NCBI RefSeq assembly: GCF_001667925.1
Contig: NZ_LZJR01000111.1
Coordinates: 1-56,557 of the forward strand
Source: Mycobacterium sp. E2479
GTDB taxonomy: Bacteria; Actinomycetota; Actinomycetes; Mycobacteriales; Mycobacteriaceae
Direction of reading: 5' to 3'
DNA length: 56,557 nt
Part shown: one piece after another, positions 16,023 through 25,058 of the stretch
Numbering within the stretch: the stretch's first letter is position 1
How the letters are laid out: each line of letters begins with the position of its first letter
The notes under the pieces: model-generated
The model's input: only the letters and a program-made list of their open reading frames with translations
Told to the model about the DNA's origin: nothing
Databases searched by the model: none
Translations under genes and position numbers: made by a program

Positions 16023-16112
16023 GCGCTACCATCGGCCCGCCGCCGCATTTTCGGCGTGCACCGCCCGTATCGCCTGGTCGTAGTCAAGTGGTATTAATCA
16101 TCGGACCGTAAG

Positions 16113-16135
16113 CGGGGTCGGCCGATGCGACCCCG
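16113..16135. terminator. Hairpin between the convergent rib operon and PPE gene
   Basis: Perfect 8 bp stem CGGGGTCG / CGACCCCG with a 7 nt loop, in the 201 bp between convergent genes. It lacks a U-tract, as many mycobacterial terminator candidates do. Confidence 0.4.
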
Positions 16136-16223
16136 GCTCCAGCGGTCGACGACAGTGCCACCCCGCCGAATGGTGACGGCCTCGTTGACCAAGCGGCGCT
16201 TCATCATTGACGGACACCCATTA

Positions 16224-17702
16224 CTAACCCCGCGATGGATCGTCCGCCTGCGGGTTTGTTCCTTCCTCGGTCTCGGGATTCCAGCTGTTCGGCAGCAGCG
16301 GCAGACTCGGGCTGTCCTCCAACGAAGCGCCGGCAACTGTGGTCAAGCCTCCTGGAGCGGCGCCGGCGGCGCGAGCGGTGCCGGCGAACCCCATGCGCCC
16401 GGCACCCAGATCCGAAGCCGTCGTCGGGGGCTCATCGGATTCCACCCGGCGATCTTGGTCGAGGTATTCGTAGCGGTGACCGGGGTCGGTCAGACTCGTC
16501 CGGTGGCGCCGGCGCCGCCGGGACGGTTCTCGTGGGGCCGCGACCGCTGCCGCCGCGACGGCGTCGACCTTGGGCGACTTCTGCTCCGCGCGGGAGCCGA
16601 CGCTCATGCCCGTGCCGGCCCCGAGGCCGGGAGGGCCGACCACATAGGGGTAGCCGAACGCCGGGACCCCGGGCGCGGGCGGAACCGGCGTAGCGGCGGA
16701 CGTCGAGGCGACGGCGGGGGCGGGCGCATGCATTGGGGCGGTGGCCGGCGTGGCAGCGGGCGCTCCGAGGCCGGGGGCCATCGCAACGGGCGCTTCAGTG
16801 TGGGACGGAGCAGGCACTGCCGTCGCACCGGGCAGCGTGGGCGCGGGTTGAGCCGCGCTCGCCAACCCGGCCAGCCCCGCCAAACCGGGCGCACTGGCAA
16901 CCGGGATGAAGGGGGCGATCAGGCCGAAGGAGAGCTGGGTCAATTCCGGCACCTGCGGGGCGAAGTACAAAAGCGACTCTCCGGCCCAGTGTGGAACCTC
17001 GGTGACCAGCAACGGGTCGGTCATCAGGTCCGAGAGTGTCGCGGACGGGTTCGAGGGCGACTGGCTCAGGTCCCCGCTGATGGCCCTCGCCACTTCCTGC
17101 ACGCGAGTTACCCACCAGCTCAACTGAGTTGGGTTTCCGCCGGCGTCCTGGTTGGGGACGTCGGTCTTCTGAATCGCCGGCGGCGGGGCGGTGGGTGGCT
17201 TCCACGTCATCGCGGTCTCGGAGACGGCTTCGTAGATCGCCATTGTGGTGGCCGCCTGCAGCCACATCTGCAGATACTCGATCTCGTTCTGGGCGATCGG
17301 AATCGTATTGACACCAAAGAAATTCGTCGCCACCAGCTGCGCGAAGACGGCGTGGTTGGTGGCCAGCTCCTCCAGCGTCGGCATGGCAGACAGTGCGGCG
17401 GTGTAGGCCGCGGTCACGGTCTCGGACTCGAGGGCCGCCGCGGTGCTGTTGGCGCTGTTCTGCAAGAGCCATGCCAGATATGGCACGTGGGCGGCCACGA
17501 ATGCCTCCGCGCTGGGTCCTTGCCACGTGCCGGCCTGCACCGCCGCCAGCAAGTCGCCGAGTTCCTGGGCGGCGGTGTCATATTCGGCACTGAGCGCTTG
17601 CCACGCCTGCTCCGCCGACAGTAAGGATCCGGGCCCGGGGCCACTGGACAGCGCCGCCGAATGCACCTCCGGGGGGAAGGCGGCCCAGATCGGCATGGTC
17701 AT
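16224..17702 (-). CDS. PPE family protein, PPE-PPW subfamily
   Basis: PPE protein of 492 residues, exported or surface-associated through an ESX/type VII system. The roughly 180-residue PPE domain carries the Pro-Pro-Glu at 10-12 and a WxG motif WQG at 60-62. The long middle is Ala/Pro-rich with a basic SRRRRRHR patch. The C-terminus has both subfamily signatures: GFAGT at 438-442 and PxxPxxW as PLLPNSW at 468-474. ATG 17702 gives the typical MTMPIWAAFPPE start. No PE partner lies beside it. It occupies the place where M. tuberculosis has lprH and a lectin-like gene (Rv1418, Rv1419, by memory). Which ESX system exports it cannot be read here. Confidence 0.88.
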   Translation of the reverse strand: MTMPIWAAFPPEVHSAALSSGPGPGSLLSAEQAWQALSAEYDTAAQELGDLLAAVQAGTWQGPSAEAFVAAHVPYLAWLLQNSANSTAAALESETVTAAYTAALSAMPTLEELATNHAVFAQLVATNFFGVNTIPIAQNEIEYLQMWLQAATTMAIYEAVSETAMTWKPPTAPPPAIQKTDVPNQDAGGNPTQLSWWVTRVQEVARAISGDLSQSPSNPSATLSDLMTDPLLVTEVPHWAGESLLYFAPQVPELTQLSFGLIAPFIPVASAPGLAGLAGLASAAQPAPTLPGATAVPAPSHTEAPVAMAPGLGAPAATPATAPMHAPAPAVASTSAATPVPPAPGVPAFGYPYVVGPPGLGAGTGMSVGSRAEQKSPKVDAVAAAAVAAPREPSRRRRRHRTSLTDPGHRYEYLDQDRRVESDEPPTTASDLGAGRMGFAGTARAAGAAPGGLTTVAGASLEDSPSLPLLPNSWNPETEEGTNPQADDPSRG

Positions 17703-18052
17703 CGCCGGCCGTCCGCGTGCGCCCGTGCTGCCATGTTGCCCTCCTCCCGACCCAACCGGTCAGCGGTCCCGCGGTGGCCGGCGGCGCACCGATCAGCCTC
17801 GCGGGAGCGCGTTATCCGGCCTCTCAGTGGCTTTCGGCGTTTCAGCGATGCGACAACTGCGGGCCGGCGAAGACGCAGCCGCCGCCATCGCGTCGTCAGT
17901 CAACTGATCCGTCCATGTGCTGAGACGGGCCAGCTGTGCGATAGGGACAGCGACGGCAGGAACGTTAGCCCGCACATACAGTATTGTACGCAGAAAATAA
18001 CCGCAAAGACGGATATAAATCCGCATTTTCACTGAAAATGCGAAGCTAACTG
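17703..18052. other. Gene-free, partly AT-rich interval upstream of the PPE-PPW gene
   Basis: 350 bp. The half next to the PPE gene is GC-rich without a supported gene. From about 17960 it is markedly AT-rich and includes a strong leftward -10-like TACAAT (17983-17988 on the minus strand), which could drive the PPE gene through a leader of about 270 nt. A hairpin at 18022-18042 lies against the cupin gene end. Confidence 0.5.
18022..18042 (-). terminator. Perfect 9 bp hairpin after the cupin gene
   Basis: CGCATTTTC / GAAAATGCG around a 3 nt loop, 10 bp past the stop of the leftward cupin gene. Its position suggests a transcription end. The absence of a long T-run, and the symmetry of the element, leave an operator role open. 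Confidence 0.45.
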
Positions 18053-19282
18053 TCAGCCATCGGACAGCCGGACGAGGAATCCGTTCAGGATCAGCGTCTG
18101 GGCCAGCCCCGTCTGTTGCCCTGCGCTGAGCCCGGGCAGATCGCCCACCCGAAACGCCCCGGTGCTGCGGGCCAAAAACAGCATCGCCGCTTCATGGTCG
18201 GCGCCGGCGCCCACCGACAGCTGAGCGAACTGCAGGACGACGCGGTCCTCTACGCGCGCAACTCGCGCGTAGAGCGGTTCATACTTGGCGACCAGCGTCT
18301 GCCCGTCGATGCCCACCGTGTCTTTGACCCGCCCGACCGGAGGGCATCGGCCGCGCCGGACCAAGACCTCGGCCAGCGCTTCGAGGCTTTCGGTGAGGAT
18401 CTGCGGATCCTCGACGGCTCGCAGGGTGTCCCGGACGAAGTCGTCCAGGCCGGCGCGGGCGGCTGCGTCATCCAGGTGTCGCGGCGGCAGGCGGTCGTGC
18501 ACGCGCGGGTCGCGCAAACTGAGCGCATACAGCGCGTGGGTGAGGAGCGTGAGCACGGTGGGCGCATGCAGCCCGATCGTCAAATGGACCGACGGCTCGG
18601 AGTGCGTTTCGGCCGAATGCACTTGGCCGCGGGGCAGATACAGCACATCGCCGGGCTGCATGCGCACATCGGTCGACGCGGTGGGCTCGGCCGTCCCCAC
18701 CCCTTTGCGCCGCTGGATCTCATGCGGCGGCACGGCGGCAGCACCGGACACATGCCACGTCTTGGATCCCTGGATCTGCAGGACCAGCACGTCGTGGGGG
18801 TCGTAGTGCGGGACGAAGCCGGTCGATTCCGGTGGGGTGACGTAGGCGTTGACCCGTGTCGGGAAGTTCAGTTCGACTTCGATGGAGTGCGACAACGACG
18901 CGATCGTGCGTGAGTATCGCTCGAGTCCGTTCAAGACCATGGTGTAGCCGTCGGCCAGGCAGAGTCGTATCCGGACCGGGTCCAGGCCGCCATCGGCGCG
19001 TCGGTAGGTCCCCGGATCCTTGTCCTCGCCGCTTTTGACGAGCCGCACGGCCGACGGTTCCGGCTGCACCTGTTCCAGGAGCCCGTCCACGGCCGAGGGG
19101 CCGGGCAGCAGCCCGGCGAAGTAACCCGGCTGGCATCGCTTGATGTGGTGGTGCCTGCTTGCCCAGATCTCCGCGAGGAACGAGTCGACCGGGACAGGCT
19201 GCAGCAACCAGGCTAGCGAGGACTCGACGGTGATCCCCCCAAAACATCGTGGCGACCGGTATGCACCACAGTAGACCGGCAC
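18053..19282 (-). CDS. Cupin_4/JmjC-like Fe(II)/2-oxoglutarate oxygenase
   Basis: Cytosolic oxygenase-type protein, 409 residues from GTG 19282. The double-stranded beta-helix core shows the metal triad HxD...H: His159 and Asp161 in PHYDPHD, then His222 in PRGQVHSAE, with GSKTW between as in the family. Related proteins (ribosomal oxygenases such as E. coli YcfD/RoxA) hydroxylate ribosomal proteins, so a protein hydroxylase is the best guess; peptide-tailoring relatives also exist. The frame is open to 19417, which would overlap divergent uvrC by 81 bp. GTG 19282 leaves 54 bp for promoters; TTG 19207 is another option. Not part of the M. tuberculosis gene order I recall. Confidence 0.75.
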   Translation of the reverse strand: MPVYCGAYRSPRCFGGITVESSLAWLLQPVPVDSFLAEIWASRHHHIKRCQPGYFAGLLPGPSAVDGLLEQVQPEPSAVRLVKSGEDKDPGTYRRADGGLDPVRIRLCLADGYTMVLNGLERYSRTIASLSHSIEVELNFPTRVNAYVTPPESTGFVPHYDPHDVLVLQIQGSKTWHVSGAAAVPPHEIQRRKGVGTAEPTASTDVRMQPGDVLYLPRGQVHSAETHSEPSVHLTIGLHAPTVLTLLTHALYALSLRDPRVHDRLPPRHLDDAAARAGLDDFVRDTLRAVEDPQILTESLEALAEVLVRRGRCPPVGRVKDTVGIDGQTLVAKYEPLYARVARVEDRVVLQFAQLSVGAGADHEAAMLFLARSTGAFRVGDLPGLSAGQQTGLAQTLILNGFLVRLSDG

Positions 19283-19324
19283 TCGCGCGCGCCCCGCCTT
19301 TCTCGGCGCTGGGCCGGCGGCTAC

Positions 19325-19330
19325 TAGCCT
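19325..19330 (+). promoter_or_regulatory. -10 hexamer for leaderless uvrC
   Basis: TAGCCT, 6 nt before the GTG start of uvrC. Confidence 0.5.
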
Positions 19331-19336
19331 GGGTCT

Positions 19337-21280
19337 GTGCCCGATCCCGCCACCTATCGCCCCGCCCCCGGGTCCATTCCGGTGGAGCCTGGCGTCTACC
19401 GATTCCGGGATCCGCACGGGCGAGTCATCTACGTCGGCAAGGCCAAGAGCCTACGCAGCCGGCTGACGTCATACTTCGCCGACATCTCCAGCCTGCACCC
19501 GCGCACCAGGCAGATGGTGACTACCGCGGCCAAGGTGGAGTGGACGGTGGTCAACACCGAAGTCGAGGCGCTGCAGCTCGAATACAACTGGATCAAGGAG
19601 TTCGACCCGCGGTTCAACGTCCGCTATCGCGACGACAAAACCTATCCGGTGCTGGCGGTGACCCTCAACGAGGAGTTCCCGCGGCTGATGGTCTATCGCG
19701 GTCCCCGCCGCAACGGGGTGCGATATTTCGGGCCGTACTCGCACGCGTGGGCCATCCGCGAGACGCTGGACCTGCTCACCCGAGTGTTTCCGGCCCGTAC
19801 GTGCTCGGCGGGAGTGTTCAAGCGGCACAAGCAGATTGACCGTCCCTGCCTGCTCGGCTACATCGACAAATGCTCGGCGCCGTGTATCGGTAGGGTCAGT
19901 GCGGAACAGCACCGCCAGATCGTGGACGATTTCTGCGACTTCCTGTCCGGCAAGACCGACCGGTTCGCCCGCGAGCTGGAGCAGCAAATGAACGCCGCGG
20001 CCGAGCAACTCGATTTCGAGCGGGCCGCTCGACTGCGCGACGACCTGGGCGCGGTGAAGAGGGCGATGGAGAAACAGGCCGTCGTCCTCGGCGACGGCAC
20101 CGACGCCGATGTGGTGGCGTTCGCCGACGACGAACTCGAGGCCGCGGTGCAGGTGTTCCACGTGCGTGGCGGCCGGGTGCGCGGTCAGCGCGGCTGGATC
20201 GTCGAAAAGTCCGCGGAAGCCGGTGATTCTGGCGAGGAACAGCTGGTCGAGCAGTTTCTGACGCAGTTCTACGGCGAGCAGGCCGAATTGGGCGGCGCCG
20301 CAGACGAATCCACCAACCCGGTGCCGCGCGAGGTGCTGGTGCCGTGCCTGCCGTCCAACGCCGGCGAGCTGACCAGTTGGCTGTCCGGCCTGCGCGGATC
20401 GCGGGTGGCGCTGCGGGTGCCGCAGCGCGGTGACAAACGGGCGCTGGCCGAAACGGTACAGCGCAACGCCAAAGAGGCACTGCAGCAACACAAGCTGAGG
20501 CGCGCCGGCGATTTCAACGCCAGATCCGCTGCGCTGCAGAACATCCAGGAGGCCCTCGGCTTGTCCGACGCGCCGCTGCGCATCGAATGTGTGGACATCA
20601 GCCATGTGCAGGGCACCGACGTGGTGGGCTCGCTGGTGGTGTTCGAGGACGGACTGCCGCGCAAATCGGACTACCGGCACTTCGCCATCCGGGAAGCCGC
20701 CGGACAGGGGCGCTCCGACGACGTCGCCTCCATCGCCGAGGTGACCCGTCGCCGCTTCGCGCGGCACCTGGCCGAACAAAATGACCCGAATATGCTTTCA
20801 CCGGAAGGAAAGTCTCGCCGCTTCGCCTATCCGCCCAATCTCTACGTCGTCGACGGCGGTGCGCCACAAGTCAACGCGGCCAGCTCGGTGCTCGAGGAAC
20901 TCGGCATCACCGATGTCGCCGTGATCGGCCTGGCCAAGCGACTGGAAGAGGTGTGGGTACCCTCGGAGCCCGACCCTGTCATCATGCCGCGCAACAGCGA
21001 AGGGCTATATCTGTTGCAACGCGTCCGTGACGAAGCGCATCGGTTCGCGATCACCTACCATCGCAGCAAGCGATCCAAGCGAATGACGGCATCGGCGCTG
21101 GATTCGGTGCCAGGCTTGGGAGAACATCGCCGCAAGGCGTTGGTAAGCCATTTCGGATCGATAGCCCGCCTCAAGGAGGCCACCGTCGACCAGATCACCG
21201 CGGTTCCCGGGATCGGGGTGGCAACAGCCACGGCCGTTGTGGAGGCGCTGCGACCCGAACAAACCGAGGCCGCCCCATGA
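19337..21280 (+). CDS. uvrC: Excinuclease ABC subunit C
   Basis: Dual-incision nuclease of nucleotide excision repair, 647 residues, the full family length. An N-terminal GIY-YIG domain (about 15-95; GVYRFRD...VIYVGKAKSLRSR) makes the 3' cut. A UVR motif (about 205-240; EQLDFERAARLRDDL) binds UvrB. The RNase H-like domain (about 390-540; RIECVDISHVQGTDVVGS and YVVDGGAPQV) makes the 5' cut. Tandem helix-hairpin-helix motifs close the protein (SVPGLGEHRRKALV, AVPGIGVATA). The GTG start is set by the leaderless promoter. It leads the uvrC-rapZ-yvcK-whiA operon. Rv1420 counterpart by memory. Confidence 0.96.
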   Translation: MPDPATYRPAPGSIPVEPGVYRFRDPHGRVIYVGKAKSLRSRLTSYFADISSLHPRTRQMVTTAAKVEWTVVNTEVEALQLEYNWIKEFDPRFNVRYRDDKTYPVLAVTLNEEFPRLMVYRGPRRNGVRYFGPYSHAWAIRETLDLLTRVFPARTCSAGVFKRHKQIDRPCLLGYIDKCSAPCIGRVSAEQHRQIVDDFCDFLSGKTDRFARELEQQMNAAAEQLDFERAARLRDDLGAVKRAMEKQAVVLGDGTDADVVAFADDELEAAVQVFHVRGGRVRGQRGWIVEKSAEAGDSGEEQLVEQFLTQFYGEQAELGGAADESTNPVPREVLVPCLPSNAGELTSWLSGLRGSRVALRVPQRGDKRALAETVQRNAKEALQQHKLRRAGDFNARSAALQNIQEALGLSDAPLRIECVDISHVQGTDVVGSLVVFEDGLPRKSDYRHFAIREAAGQGRSDDVASIAEVTRRRFARHLAEQNDPNMLSPEGKSRRFAYPPNLYVVDGGAPQVNAASSVLEELGITDVAVIGLAKRLEEVWVPSEPDPVIMPRNSEGLYLLQRVRDEAHRFAITYHRSKRSKRMTASALDSVPGLGEHRRKALVSHFGSIARLKEATVDQITAVPGIGVATATAVVEALRPEQTEAAP

Positions 21281-22197
21281 CGGGCCCAGGTGAGTTCGCG
21301 GGCGGTCGCTCGGTGGACGCCCCGGCCGGCATCGACGTGGTGCTGGTGACCGGATTGTCGGGCGCTGGGCGGGGTACCGCGGCCAAGGTGCTCGAAGACC
21401 TCGGCTGGTACGTGGCGGACAACTTACCCCCGCAGCTGATCACCCGGATGGTCGATTTCGGTCTGGCCGCCGGCTCGCGGATCACCCAGCTGGCGGTGGT
21501 GATGGACGTGCGGTCGCGCGGCTTCACCGGCGATCTGGATTCGGTGCGCACCGAGCTGGCCACCCGAAACATCGCCCCGCGCGTGGTGTTCATGGAAGCA
21601 TCCGACGACATGTTGGTTCGCCGCTACGAACAGAATCGTCGCAGCCACCCGCTGCAGGGTGATCAGACCCTGGCCGAGGGCATTGCCGCTGAGCGGCGCA
21701 TGCTGGCATCGGTTCGCGCCACCGCCGACCTGATCATCGACACATCGACGTTGTCCGTGCGCGGCTTGCGCGAGACCATCGAGCGGGCATTCGGCGGCGC
21801 CGCCAGCGCGACCACCAGCGTCACGGTCGAGTCGTTCGGCTTCAAGTACGGCCTGCCGATGGACGCCGACATGGTGATGGACGTGCGGTTCCTGCCGAAC
21901 CCGCACTGGGTCGACGAATTGCGTCCACGCACCGGGCAGGACCCGGCGGTGCGCGATTATGTGTTGAGCCAGCCCGGCGCGGCGGAGTTCCTCGACGCCT
22001 ACCATCGATTGCTGACTCTGGTCGTCGACGGCTACCGCCGGGAGGGCAAGCGCTATATGACGGTCGCCATCGGCTGCACCGGCGGCAAACATCGCAGCGT
22101 CGCGATCGCCGAGGCGTTGATGCAGTTGCTGAACGCCCAGAAGGGGGAAGCGCAACTGTCGGTGCGGGTGCTGCACCGGGATCTGGGCCGCGAATGA
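21277..22197 (+). CDS. rapZ: RapZ-family nucleotide-binding protein
   Basis: P-loop protein of 306 residues (YvcJ/RapZ family). The Walker A region is GLSGAGRGT at 26-34, with Arg and Gly where most homologues have Lys and Ser. The C-terminal domain holds the conserved SFGFKYGLP and the signature GCTGGKHRSV. In E. coli RapZ controls glmZ sRNA decay, and in Bacillus YvcJ hydrolyses GTP; actinobacteria lack GlmZ, so the role here is not settled. ATG 21277 overlaps the uvrC stop by 4 bp, and the 3' end overlaps yvcK by 4 bp. Rv1421 counterpart by memory. Confidence 0.9.
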   Translation: MTGPGEFAGGRSVDAPAGIDVVLVTGLSGAGRGTAAKVLEDLGWYVADNLPPQLITRMVDFGLAAGSRITQLAVVMDVRSRGFTGDLDSVRTELATRNIAPRVVFMEASDDMLVRRYEQNRRSHPLQGDQTLAEGIAAERRMLASVRATADLIIDTSTLSVRGLRETIERAFGGAASATTSVTVESFGFKYGLPMDADMVMDVRFLPNPHWVDELRPRTGQDPAVRDYVLSQPGAAEFLDAYHRLLTLVVDGYRREGKRYMTVAIGCTGGKHRSVAIAEALMQLLNAQKGEAQLSVRVLHRDLGRE

Positions 22198-23270
22198 CCG
22201 AGCCGATAAACCGGGGCATCGTCGCGCTGGGCGGCGGACACGGCCTGTACGCGACGCTGTCGGCGGCTCGTCGGCTGACTCCCCATGTCACCGCGGTGGT
22301 CACCGTCGCCGACGACGGCGGTTCTTCGGGCCGGCTGCGCAACGAACTGGATGTCGTGCCCCCCGGCGACCTGCGAATGGCGTTGGCCGCCTTGGCATCC
22401 GACAGTCCGCACGGTCGGCTGTGGGCGACCATCATGCAGCACCGGTTCGGCGGCAGCGGCGCCTTGGCCGGGCATCCGATCGGCAACCTGTTACTGGCCG
22501 GCCTGTCCGAGGTGCTGGCCGATCCGGTGGCCGCCCTCGATGAGCTGGGGCGCATCCTCGGCGTCAAGGGGCGGGTGCTGCCGATGTGCCCGATCGCGCT
22601 ACAGATCGAGGCCGACGTCTCCGGCCTGGAAAGCGACCCCCGGATCTTCCGGCTGATCCGCGGCCAGGTGGCCATCGCGACCACACCGGGCAAGGTGCGC
22701 CGCGTGCGGCTGCTGCCCGACAACCCCCCGGCGACACGGCAGGCCGTCGACGCCATCATGGCCGCCGACTTGGTGGTGCTGGGCCCCGGCTCGTGGTTCA
22801 CCAGCGTGATCCCGCATGTGCTGGTGCCCGGACTCGCGGCGGCGCTTCGGGCGACCACCGCTAGGCGCGCCCTGGTGCTCAATCTGGTGGCCGAGCCGGG
22901 GGAGACGGCGGGCTTCTCGGTCGAGCGTCATCTGCACGTGCTGGCGCAGCACGCACCGGCATTCAGCGTGCACGACATCATCATCGATGCCGAACGGGTG
23001 CCCAGTGAGCGCGAACGCGATCAACTGCGCCGCACCGCCACACTGCTTTCGGCCGAGGTCCACTTCGCCGACGTGGCCAGACCTGGTACACCTTTACATG
23101 ATCCAGGCAAACTCGCGGCGGCCCTGGACGGGGTCCGGGCGGCCGGTAAGGCTCCGGGAGCGTCTCCGATCACTGCCACCGCGGATATTCGGGTCGACGG
23201 TGCAGGACCACAAGCCGGTGGGAGTGGACCGGCCGGCAGCGGACCAAGGGGTGACGACGCGTGGCGATGA
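22194..23270 (+). CDS. YvcK/CuvA-family gluconeogenesis and morphogenesis factor
   Basis: UDP-sugar-binding protein of the CofD/YvcK superfamily, 358 residues. The nucleotide-binding N-terminus reads GGGHGLYATLSAARRL, followed by VVTVADDGGSSGRLR; VVLGPGSWFTSVIPHVLVPG is a second hallmark. In mycobacteria CuvA is needed for growth on fatty acids and for correct peptidoglycan placement. The C-terminal 40 residues are Gly/Pro-rich and look unstructured. It overlaps rapZ by 4 bp and whiA by 10 bp. Rv1422 counterpart by memory. Confidence 0.9.
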   Translation: MTEPINRGIVALGGGHGLYATLSAARRLTPHVTAVVTVADDGGSSGRLRNELDVVPPGDLRMALAALASDSPHGRLWATIMQHRFGGSGALAGHPIGNLLLAGLSEVLADPVAALDELGRILGVKGRVLPMCPIALQIEADVSGLESDPRIFRLIRGQVAIATTPGKVRRVRLLPDNPPATRQAVDAIMAADLVVLGPGSWFTSVIPHVLVPGLAAALRATTARRALVLNLVAEPGETAGFSVERHLHVLAQHAPAFSVHDIIIDAERVPSERERDQLRRTATLLSAEVHFADVARPGTPLHDPGKLAAALDGVRAAGKAPGASPITATADIRVDGAGPQAGGSGPAGSGPRGDDAWR

Positions 23271-24244
23271 CGACCGAAGTCAAGGACGAACTGAGCCGCC
23301 TCATTGTGAAATCGGTCAGTGCCCGCCGCGCGGAAGTCACGTCCCTGCTGAGGTTTGCCGGCGGGCTGCACATCGTCGGCGGCCGCGTCGTGGTCGAGGC
23401 GGAGGTGGACCTGGGCAACGTCGCGCGGCGGTTGCGCAAGGACATTTTCGAACTCTACGGGTACAACGCCGTCGTGCATGTGTTGTCGGCCAGCGGGATT
23501 CGCAAGAGCACCCGATACGTGTTGCGGGTGGCCAATGACGGCGAGGCGCTGGCCCGCCAGACCGGCCTGCTCGACAACCGCGGCCGGCCGGTGCGCGGGC
23601 TGCCGGCGCAGGTGGTGGGCGGCAGCGTCGGCGATGCCGAAGCCGCGTGGCGAGGAGCCTTCCTGGCGCACGGGTCGCTGACCGAGCCGGGACGCTCGTC
23701 GGCGCTGGAAGTCAGCTGCCCCGGCCCGGAGGCGGCGCTGGCGCTGGTGGGTGCCGCGCGGCGGCTCGGTGTCAGCGCGAAGGCCCGCGAGGTGCGTGGC
23801 GCCGATCGGGTCGTCGTGCGCGACGGCGAGGCGATCGGCGCTCTGCTGACGCGGATGGGCGCCCAGGACACCCGGCTGGTGTGGGAGGAGCGCCGGATGC
23901 GGCGCGAGGTTCGGGCCACCGCCAACCGACTGGCCAACTTCGACGACGCCAACCTGCGCCGGTCGGCCCGGGCGGCGGTCGCCGCCGCGGCCCGGGTGGA
24001 GCGGGCCCTGGAGATACTGGGCGACACCGTCCCGGACCACCTGGCCTCGGCTGGCAAGCTGCGCGTCGAGCACCGGCAGGCGTCGCTCGAGGAACTCGGC
24101 CGGCTCGCCGACCCCCCGATGACGAAAGATGCTGTGGCGGGCCGTATTCGGCGGCTGTTGTCGATGGCTGACCGCAAGGCGAAGGTCGAGGGCATTCCCG
24201 ACACCGAGTCGGCGGTCACGCCGGATTTGCTAGAGGACGCTTAA
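23261..24244 (+). CDS. whiA: Sporulation/division regulator WhiA
   Basis: DNA-binding protein of 327 residues, the normal size. The N-terminal two-thirds form a degenerate LAGLIDADG homing-endonuclease fold (RAEVTSLLRFAGGLHI, WRGAFLAHGSLTEP) without nuclease function. The C-terminus is a helix-turn-helix (SLEELGRLADPPMTKDAVAGRIRRLL). In Streptomyces it works with WhiB to switch growth to division; the role in non-sporulating mycobacteria is less clear. The start is GTG 23261 (MAMTTEV); ATG 23267 is possible. Last gene of the operon. Rv1423 counterpart by memory. Confidence 0.94.
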   Translation: MAMTTEVKDELSRLIVKSVSARRAEVTSLLRFAGGLHIVGGRVVVEAEVDLGNVARRLRKDIFELYGYNAVVHVLSASGIRKSTRYVLRVANDGEALARQTGLLDNRGRPVRGLPAQVVGGSVGDAEAAWRGAFLAHGSLTEPGRSSALEVSCPGPEAALALVGAARRLGVSAKAREVRGADRVVVRDGEAIGALLTRMGAQDTRLVWEERRMRREVRATANRLANFDDANLRRSARAAVAAAARVERALEILGDTVPDHLASAGKLRVEHRQASLEELGRLADPPMTKDAVAGRIRRLLSMADRKAKVEGIPDTESAVTPDLLEDA

Positions 24245-24272
24245 CCCCGACGCGCGGTGTGCGGCGGTTGCT

Positions 24273-24300
24273 CCACCGGGCCCGCGCGACTCGCCGGTGG
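24273..24300. terminator. Candidate terminator hairpin after whiA
   Basis: Perfect 7 bp stem CCACCGG / CCGGTGG with a 14 nt loop, 29 bp after the whiA stop. No U-tract follows. Confidence 0.35.
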
Positions 24301-25037
24301 CAAACCGTGTTTGAGCGCTGAACAGTCGGACGGGCAGACGCTCGCAATCGTTGCGGTGAAGAATTTCGATGCGCGCGGTCCGGTGTGGTTCTTCCGTGGC
24401 ATCCGTTCATGTTCCGGGCCCGAGCGGATCCCATGAATGCGATTTCTTTACGTTGGGTATGAATGCGGCTATCGATATCCTTTTATGGACGAACGGCGGG
24501 GCATAAATAGGCGAGGTTGGGATCTTTAGACACCTATTCGACGCGCAAATTCAGAGGGCTTACATAAAATCTTTGAAAATGATATGAGTGCAGACGTACC
24601 CGCCGCGTGAGCCAACGGGAGCTGCCTATAGGCAGGCGTGGAGAACGCGCGCTGGCACCGTGGCCACGCCGAACTCAGCTCAGCCACACCTTCGTCCATC
24701 GCGATCGCGCGGCCGGTGTTCCGGCCCTCTTCTGTGCTGGGTCCACGCTCTGGTCGGCAGGGCCCAGTCCCCGTGCGGGCGTCGCGGTACGACCCCATTC
24801 GCCGCGAACTCAATTTGTGATGGCGAGATTTTTATTCGTGGTTAACGGCCGAGGGGCGCCTTTCCCGGCTCTTCAGCACCCATTCACCATCTCGTCTTCT
24901 CGGATTTGTGCGAGGTAGAGACGTTTATCGCCGGTTCGGTTATCGAATCTCGCATGCGCGCCCCGGCGTCGGAACCCTGCGACGGCGCCGACCGTGGTCG
25001 ATTCTCGGCGGACGGCCTTGGGGTGATCGCTGGCTAC

Positions 25038-25058
25038 TGTCCTGTCTACGAAAGGACA
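25038..25058 (+). promoter_or_regulatory. Inverted repeat in the PPE cluster upstream region
   Basis: TGTCCT-N9-AGGACA, about 95 bp before the TTG start of the first PPE gene. It could be an operator or a leader hairpin; evidence is limited to the symmetry and position. Confidence 0.25.

Noticed and set aside
17793..18032. Minus-strand 79-codon frame upstream of the PPE-PPW gene as a PE partner
   Set aside because: It lacks the PE motif and the PE helix pattern; start region lies in the AT-rich promoter pocket.
19337..19417. Longest start of the cupin gene at 19417
   Set aside because: It would overlap the uvrC coding start and its promoter, and the added residues are Arg/Gly-rich and non-native.
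24526..24918. Small open frames on both strands in the gap before the PPE cluster
   Set aside because: No family resemblance, and Arg/Pro-rich shadow-like composition.
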